In this document: piece after piece, positions 45,519 to 50,123 of the stretch
Position numbering within the stretch: position 1 is the stretch's first letter
How the letters are laid out: the number at the start of each line of letters is the position of its first letter
NCBI GenBank assembly: GCA_013203185.1
Contig: JABMOS010000051.1
Coordinates: 1 to 50,123 of the forward strand
Length of the DNA: 50,123 bases
Direction of reading: 5' to 3'
Source of the DNA: Fidelibacterota bacterium
GTDB taxonomy: Bacteria > Fidelibacterota > UBA8477 > JABMPR01
Program-made: the position numbers and the translations under genes
Notes under the pieces: generated by a model
The model's database searches: none
What the model was told of the DNA's origin: nothing
What the model saw: only the letters and a program-made list of their open reading frames with translations

Positions 45519-46859
45519 TTAGAATCCAAACCAGAGACCAAGGGACATGGTTGGTGCACTGATTTCAGATTGTTTGCCCTGACTCCCATCAAGTTCATAG
45601 GATTCAATTTCTGTATCCATTGCTGCATCACCCAGGGTTGTCTTCCAACCATCTGTAAATCCGTAGCCATAGAGGTAACCATATTCTGCTTTGAGGCGCA
45701 TCCAACCGGTCAATTTGATCATGACATTTGCACGTGGATGGACTATAGCATAGTTTTTTGAGAAATTTACTGAGGTGCTTCTGGTGTCTATCAGCTGGTC
45801 ACTCAGAGTGTTACCCCAATCAAAGTTGCCCTCATCCTGAGTCACGTTTACATCAATGCCACCAAGCCCAAGGCCAACACCGCCACCGATAGTCATAAAT
45901 GAAAATGGAGCCAGTCTTTTTTCAATGGTCAATCCACCATAACCCATTGACATATTGATCTTCCTTTCGATTGGATCTGCATTGGCGACGTCTGAAGTGT
46001 GGTATACATCTACTGTGTTTCCAGCAGATCCAAAGTTACCAAATCCACCCAGGAACCAGCCATTACCAACATATCCCTGTCCTGAACCGCCCCACATCAT
46101 CATGCCGTCAGAGCTGAAGGGTAAAGAGTTTAAGCCCAATTCGTTCAAAAGCTCTTCAACATCTACAAACTCATCCTGAACCAACATGGGTGTGAAACCA
46201 CCACCACCATAGCCACGGGAGTTTTTACGTTTTTTCTCTTTTTTATCTTCGCCAGCCATTTTCAGCTGAGTGTCTTTATCTTTCTTTACAGGAGCTACAA
46301 ATGTTACTACTGTAGAGTCGATGGATTCATCTCTCCAAAATACAATACTGACCTTATCGCCAAAATCCTTACTGCGGATTAAACGTACGAGGTGATCTTC
46401 ATAACGCACTTTAGATCCATCAAAAAACATGATGATATCATCTTCAATGATTCCAGCTTTGTCAGCGGCTCCATTGTTCACCGTACCGTTAACCAATACA
46501 CCATGGGCATATGGGTAGCGCATCTTGTATGCATCTTCGAAATCCATGTCGCTTAAATAAACGCCCAGTTTGGGACGTGAATCGTTGTCATCATCATTAA
46601 TGTGGATATTGATGCCAGTTTCTACACCGATTTCATCGAGGGCTTCTTGCACCTCCATGGCTACATCTCCAAGTTCCTGTTCCAGGTCTTGAGAAATATC
46701 AATTTTGATCTGGGATCCACCCTCTGCATAGGCTGGGTTAGCGATCAGTAGTGAGACTGCAAGTGTCATCATTATCGCCAGAGCTCCATGGCTCGCTATG
46801 GCGATCAATGTTCCGGAGAGGTTGCTCCAGGCTGCCAGATGATCTGTTTTGTTAGTCAT
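45519..46859 (-). CDS. PDZ-domain protein with C-terminal outer-membrane-barrel-like region
   Basis: A 446-residue exported protein. A hydrophobic signal (LAIMMTLAVSLLIANPAYA) is followed by an acidic helical region, a PDZ domain (about residues 75-170, with AHGVLVNGTVNNGAADKAGI and DDIIMFFDG), a basic linker (GEDKKEKKRKNSRGYGGGG) and a Gly/aromatic-rich region of amphipathic strands that ends in LGLWFGF. An aromatic last residue is typical of barrels assembled by BamA. No protease domain is present. The ATG at 46859 is preferred because AAAGGA precedes it; a frame back to 46916 is open. It is the first gene of the envelope/NtrYX-like cluster. Confidence 0.75.
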   Translation of the reverse strand: MTNKTDHLAAWSNLSGTLIAIASHGALAIMMTLAVSLLIANPAYAEGGSQIKIDISQDLEQELGDVAMEVQEALDEIGVETGINIHINDDDNDSRPKLGVYLSDMDFEDAYKMRYPYAHGVLVNGTVNNGAADKAGIIEDDIIMFFDGSKVRYEDHLVRLIRSKDFGDKVSIVFWRDESIDSTVVTFVAPVKKDKDTQLKMAGEDKKEKKRKNSRGYGGGGFTPMLVQDEFVDVEELLNELGLNSLPFSSDGMMMWGGSGQGYVGNGWFLGGFGNFGSAGNTVDVYHTSDVANADPIERKINMSMGYGGLTIEKRLAPFSFMTIGGGVGLGLGGIDVNVTQDEGNFDWGNTLSDQLIDTRSTSVNFSKNYAIVHPRANVMIKLTGWMRLKAEYGYLYGYGFTDGWKTTLGDAAMDTEIESYELDGSQGKQSEISAPTMSLGLWFGF

Positions 46860-47040
46860 TTTCGGGGTCCTTTCTAGTATATCGTTTTCCATTTTCATTG
46901 ATGCTTCCATTTTCAATTGCTTCTAATTAGGACAATTGCCATGCCACAATGAAAGGGACATACGATAAGCAGTAATAATATTAGTCACTTATATCCATTT
47001 TTTAGGTACATTTTTTCAAGGATCATGGGGTCAATTTAGC

Positions 47041-47072
47041 ATCATTCTGATATAGCGCCATATCAGAATGAT
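47041..47072. promoter_or_regulatory. 32-bp near-perfect palindrome upstream of the PDZ-barrel gene
   Basis: Two perfect 13-base arms (ATCATTCTGATAT and its complement) flank AGCGCC; one mismatched pair separates the arms from the central GC/GC pair. There is no T-run on either side. The symmetry and position (182 bases upstream of the PDZ-barrel start, 103 beyond the punA stop) fit an operator for a dimeric regulator better than a terminator. The rest of the 315-base gap holds only a weak 6-bp inverted repeat near 47133-47155. Confidence 0.6.
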
Positions 47073-47174
47073 ATGTGCCTGTTTTTAATTGTAAAATCTT
47101 TTACTCTATATACCTGGGGAAATGCCCTGAAATGCCTAATAAATGGGCATTAGGTGAAGGAACAGTAATGGGGT

Positions 47175-47984
47175 TTACCTGCTTATTTCCTGTACCAATT
47201 CGTTGAGAATTTTTGCGAAATCCTCACGCACCCGAATACCTGTTTCCATGACTTCTTCATGATTCAATGGTTGATCCAGAATGCCAGCGGCGTAATTGGT
47301 GAGACAACTGATTCCTAACACCTGCATACCAAGTTGAAAGGCGGCCATACTTTCGTGGACAGTGGACATTCCTACGGCATCGGCCTGCTTGCTTCTAAGA
47401 AAGCGAATTTCAGCAGGCGTCTCATAGGAAGGGCCATTGAGACCAGCATAGGACCCTGTTTTTATGGGTACGGACACTTGCCGGGCGACTTTTTTTGCCA
47501 TATCCAGGAACTCTGAAGTAAAAATATTATCGGGTTCTGTGTTATCAGGATAGACTGAGTGACCCGTTTGATTCATAAGTTTTGTGATAAGCATGAGATC
47601 ACCAGGCGCATATTCTTCACGAATACTCCCAGCAGCATTGGTTAGGATGATAGTATTGGCTCCCAGGGCCTTTAGAATTTGGATGGGATAAATGACTTGA
47701 TCCAGGCTATAACCTTCATAAAAATGGACTCTTCCTGAGTTCACCAGAACAGGGACATCACCTAAAAATCCATAAACCAATTCACCAGAGTGTCCTTCAA
47801 CGGTTGAGACGGGGAAACCGGGGATGTCAGCAAAGGGGATGCGTGTTGTATTTGAGAGGGCATCGACAAAATTTCCCAGACCGGAGCCTAGAACCAGGGC
47901 AACATTGGCTTTGAATGCACCTTTTTTGCGGATTGATGCAACTGCACTGTCTATTTGATTACTCATCCTGATTTTTTTATCCAT
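47175..47984 (-). CDS. punA: Purine nucleoside phosphorylase (trimeric type)
   Basis: A PNP of 269 residues that splits guanosine and inosine with phosphate in purine salvage. The signature blocks of the trimeric PNP/MTAP family are all visible: LVLGSGLGNFVDAL for the phosphate loop, SGRVHFYEGY, LTNAAGSIREEYAPGD and GLNGPSYETPAE. VGMSTVHESMAAF then supplies the ribose-binding Met region. NYAAGILDQPLNHEEV contains the base-recognising Asn. ATG at 47984 overlaps the rlmN stop by eight bases; GTG at 47990 is an alternative. Confidence 0.94.
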   Translation of the reverse strand: MDKKIRMSNQIDSAVASIRKKGAFKANVALVLGSGLGNFVDALSNTTRIPFADIPGFPVSTVEGHSGELVYGFLGDVPVLVNSGRVHFYEGYSLDQVIYPIQILKALGANTIILTNAAGSIREEYAPGDLMLITKLMNQTGHSVYPDNTEPDNIFTSEFLDMAKKVARQVSVPIKTGSYAGLNGPSYETPAEIRFLRSKQADAVGMSTVHESMAAFQLGMQVLGISCLTNYAAGILDQPLNHEEVMETGIRVREDFAKILNELVQEISR

Positions 47985-49056
47985 TTTCACTTACAGCTGC
48001 CGTACTCAGTTGACCGCAGGCTGCATCTATATCATCGCCCTGACTCCATCGAACTGTGACACCGAAACGTGCGCCTTCAAGGACATCCAGAAAGCTCTGA
48101 ATCCTTTTTTTGGAAGGGCGTAAATAGCCATCAGCCACTTCATTGTAAGGAATGACATTCACCTTACAAAAAACCTGATTGGCAATTTTCAATAGCCGTC
48201 TGGCATCTCCAATATCGTCATTGACACCTTGCATCAAAACATATTCAAAAGTCAGCATGTTTTTAGACAGCTCAGTATAGTACTTACAGGCTTTTACCAG
48301 GTCGGCGATATCCCATTTTTTATTGATGGGCATTATTTGAGTCCGGCTTTCATCATTGGATGCATTGAGGCTCACCGCCAGTTTATAGCGGTGTCCTTCA
48401 TCGGCAAAGCGCCTGATTTGTGGCACCATTCCACTGGTGGAAATAGTGATTTTCCGGGCCCCATGAGCAAAACCTGATTCTGAATTTAGGATATCTGCAG
48501 CTCGAATAACCTGATCATAATTATGAAAGGGCTCCCCCATTCCCATAAAGACAATATTGGTAATGGGCTTATCACTAAAACGCCTGACATGGAGCAGTTG
48601 ATCAGCGATCTCTCCAGAGGTAAGGTTGCGTTTCAACCCCATCTTACCCGTGGCGCAAAAATCACAATCCAGGGCGCACCCCACCTGTGAAGAAAGACAT
48701 ACCGTGGCGCGTTTGGATTCAGGGATAAGGACGGTCTCAACAAATTTCCCGTCGTTTAGACGAACTAAAAATTTTGATGTGCCCTGGGATTCGGAGGTCT
48801 GAACTTGATGGACAGTGGTTAATTCAATTTGACTCTTTGCTTCTAGCTCTTGAATGAATTCTTTGGATAAGTTGGTCATGTCAGAGAAACTCTCAACCCC
48901 CTTTTCCCAGATCCATTGGAACAATTGACGTCCACGAAAAGCTTTGTGGCCCATGGATTGGACCCATGCTTCCATCTCAGTCTGAGTAAAATTCTTGAGA
49001 ATTATTTTTCCATTGTCCATGGCGGAAAATACACATCGAGTTGAGGAGTGAAACAT
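47977..49056 (-). CDS. rlmN: 23S rRNA (adenine-2503-C2)-methyltransferase RlmN
   Basis: A radical-SAM enzyme of 359 residues that methylates A2503 of 23S rRNA and A37 of some tRNAs. The CxxxCxxC cluster motif is CALDCDFCATG (C127, C131, C134). The methyl-carrying pair is C120 (RATVCLSSQVG) and C347 (DAACGQLS). A shorter start at 49020 (MDNGKIILKN) matches the family length better, but the ATG at 49056 has the more purine-rich upstream region. The gene overlaps punA and they form one unit. Confidence 0.96.
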   Translation of the reverse strand: MFHSSTRCVFSAMDNGKIILKNFTQTEMEAWVQSMGHKAFRGRQLFQWIWEKGVESFSDMTNLSKEFIQELEAKSQIELTTVHQVQTSESQGTSKFLVRLNDGKFVETVLIPESKRATVCLSSQVGCALDCDFCATGKMGLKRNLTSGEIADQLLHVRRFSDKPITNIVFMGMGEPFHNYDQVIRAADILNSESGFAHGARKITISTSGMVPQIRRFADEGHRYKLAVSLNASNDESRTQIMPINKKWDIADLVKACKYYTELSKNMLTFEYVLMQGVNDDIGDARRLLKIANQVFCKVNVIPYNEVADGYLRPSKKRIQSFLDVLEGARFGVTVRWSQGDDIDAACGQLSTAAVSENG

Positions 49057-49128
49057 CTTCTTTTTTTTCCAGGAAATGGTCTATTTTGAATCCGAACCAG
49101 AAAACAGGTAAAACGGAGCAAAAATCTA

Positions 49129-49953
49129 GTGATACATAAATTGGGTTTACTTGGTGTCTTCATCCTTATTGCATGCAGTTCGAATGCCTCTAAACAGGAT
49201 GGTATGGAGCAACAAAGACCTCTGATTGAGATCAGTGATTTATATGCTGCAGGACATGAGCAGCTTGAACTGGCATTGCAAGCCGATCCTGCTGTGGGAA
49301 AAATGCTGGATAGCAATCTGGCCGCTACCCTCCTCATCAATTTGACTATAGAATACGAAGATGGTGAAAAGGAACGGGTTCAGCAGAGTGGAAGCTTCAT
49401 AAATAATGGGGAATATATCCTCACGGCTGGTCATGGATTTTTTGTGGACTCTGGAAAACTAATAGATCTGGAAGCCCAAACCATCTCTCTTCAGAAGCTT
49501 GCCCTTAATGTGGTAAGTCTGGGATACTCCAAGGATGAATTTTCAAAACAGGACTGGGCAATTTTGCAGCCAGTGGAGTTACGCCGAACAAAAAGCCTGG
49601 AATTGTTACCCGCTGGATATTCTGGTAAGGATGTCTATATACTTGGATTTCCTGGTGGTATGGGCTTGAATGATAGCAGTCGAATTGTCCATGCCCTTGA
49701 AATGGATGAAGGCTCGGTGTATCCCCTGGCTGTAATCTGTGAGCGTTCCCTGACCCGACCTGGGATTCTCACACCAAAGGTAGGTGCCATTCCTGTCCAG
49801 GGTATGAGTGGTGCTCCAATCCTTAGCGAAAATGGTAAGCTTATTGGTCTCTTTAGTTCTATTAGTCGAACCAGAAGTGTGGCGGGTTGGCACTACATAT
49901 TTCATATGTCTGATATCCCGTTTAAAACTCTGGATAGTCTTAGCATAAATTAG
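49129..49953 (+). CDS. Trypsin-like serine protease lipoprotein
   Basis: A 274-residue lipoprotein with a short lipobox signal (GLLGVFILIACSS, Cys16). A chymotrypsin-fold domain follows with the full triad: H102 (ILTAGHGFFVD), D142 (SKQDWAILQP) and S227 (PVQGMSGAPILS). There is no PDZ domain, unlike HtrA. It is probably anchored in the envelope facing the periplasm or the surface; its substrate is unknown. GTG at 49129 is the start, with GGAG 11 bases upstream. Confidence 0.82.
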   Translation: MIHKLGLLGVFILIACSSNASKQDGMEQQRPLIEISDLYAAGHEQLELALQADPAVGKMLDSNLAATLLINLTIEYEDGEKERVQQSGSFINNGEYILTAGHGFFVDSGKLIDLEAQTISLQKLALNVVSLGYSKDEFSKQDWAILQPVELRRTKSLELLPAGYSGKDVYILGFPGGMGLNDSSRIVHALEMDEGSVYPLAVICERSLTRPGILTPKVGAIPVQGMSGAPILSENGKLIGLFSSISRTRSVAGWHYIFHMSDIPFKTLDSLSIN

Positions 49954-50046
49954 GTATTGTGGGGAGGGGACTCATATCTTATTATTGCGCGCTCGTTTAT
50001 CCGGCTTCGCTTTTAGGGCTACGCCGAGACTAGACAAGACGACTGG

Positions 50047-50122
50047 GGCCAGGTAGCTCAGTCGGTAGAGCAGGGGACTGAAAATCCCCGTGTCGGCTGT
50101 TCAATTCCGTCCCTGGCCACCA
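50047..50122 (+). tRNA. tRNA-Phe (GAA)
   Basis: The 7-bp acceptor stem (GGCCAGG / CCTGGCC) is perfect, the D arm is AGCTCAGTCGGTAGAGC, the anticodon stem is GGGGA/TCCCC with loop CTGAAAA (anticodon GAA), and the T loop is TTCAATT. The discriminator A is followed by encoded CCA. The T stem (GGCTG / CCGTC) has one T-C mismatch and one wobble. Confidence 0.97.
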
Positions 50123-50123
50123 C

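Noticed and set aside
1-50123. CRISPR arrays, insertion sequences, toxin-antitoxin or defence islands
   Set aside because: I saw no regularly spaced repeats, transposase motifs or known defence-gene sets on reading the window; gene density and composition look uniform.

Overview
The window is an ordinary, gene-dense chromosomal segment of an uncultured-type Gram-negative bacterium. It holds about 41 protein genes, one tRNA-Phe, several rho-independent terminators, and no rRNA, CRISPR array, prophage or insertion sequence that I can see. Outer-membrane beta-barrels, lipoproteins with lipoboxes and a periplasmic HtrA show a double membrane. A dockerin-tailed secreted metalloprotease, a CBM9/DUF5916 outer-membrane protein, NfnAB, pyruvate phosphate dikinase and an actinobacterial/chloroflexal-looking IleRS together suggest the FCB superphylum, perhaps Candidatus Marinimicrobia (SAR406). 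That placement is inference from gene content only.

Layout. Positions 1-5992 (minus) hold a housekeeping run: ileS, lspA, an rluD-like pseudouridine synthase, a xerC/xerD recombinase and the start of hpf/raiA. HtrA (minus) follows. From about 7.87 to 10.37 kb (plus) come a UroD-like methyltransferase, its corrinoid protein and yaaA. Two tandem paralogous soluble kinases, each with a cyclic-nucleotide-binding domain fused to a histidine kinase, lie at 10.38-12.82 kb (minus), then ppdK (minus). From 16.1 to 23.0 kb there is a nucleoside-phosphorylase-like protein, a GT2 glycosyltransferase, a metallophosphoesterase (minus), a TPR lipoprotein, a Reeler-like secreted protein and a beta-barrel/TPR outer-membrane protein that appears frameshifted. 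From 23.0 to 29.8 kb (minus) come an AI-2E-type permease coupled to a cNMP-binding protein, the dockerin protease, a DUF3108 protein, a membrane GT2 and mgtE.

From 30.0 to 36.3 kb (plus) is a second housekeeping run: cysteine desulfurase-mnmA (tRNA 2-thiouridine), a GlmU-like nucleotidyltransferase, a small secreted protein, a LytR_C protein, rsfS and argS. From 36.4 to 39.2 kb (minus) is a compact redox operon of NfnA, NfnB and a diiron ferritin-like protein. From 39.4 to 46.9 kb (minus) is an envelope/regulatory cluster: a PDZ-beta-barrel fusion, a small secreted protein, DUF4390, an NtrY-like kinase, an NtrX-like sigma-54 activator and DUF5916. The window closes with punA and rlmN (minus), a trypsin-like lipoprotein (plus) and tRNA-Phe.

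I found no clearly new defence or mobile system. The most unusual items are the tandem cNMP-histidine kinases, the envelope two-component operon with a PDZ-barrel protein, NfnAB joined to a diiron protein, a 32-bp near-perfect palindrome upstream of the PDZ-barrel gene, and two genes (rluD-like and barrel/TPR) whose reading frames look broken by a single-A indel.
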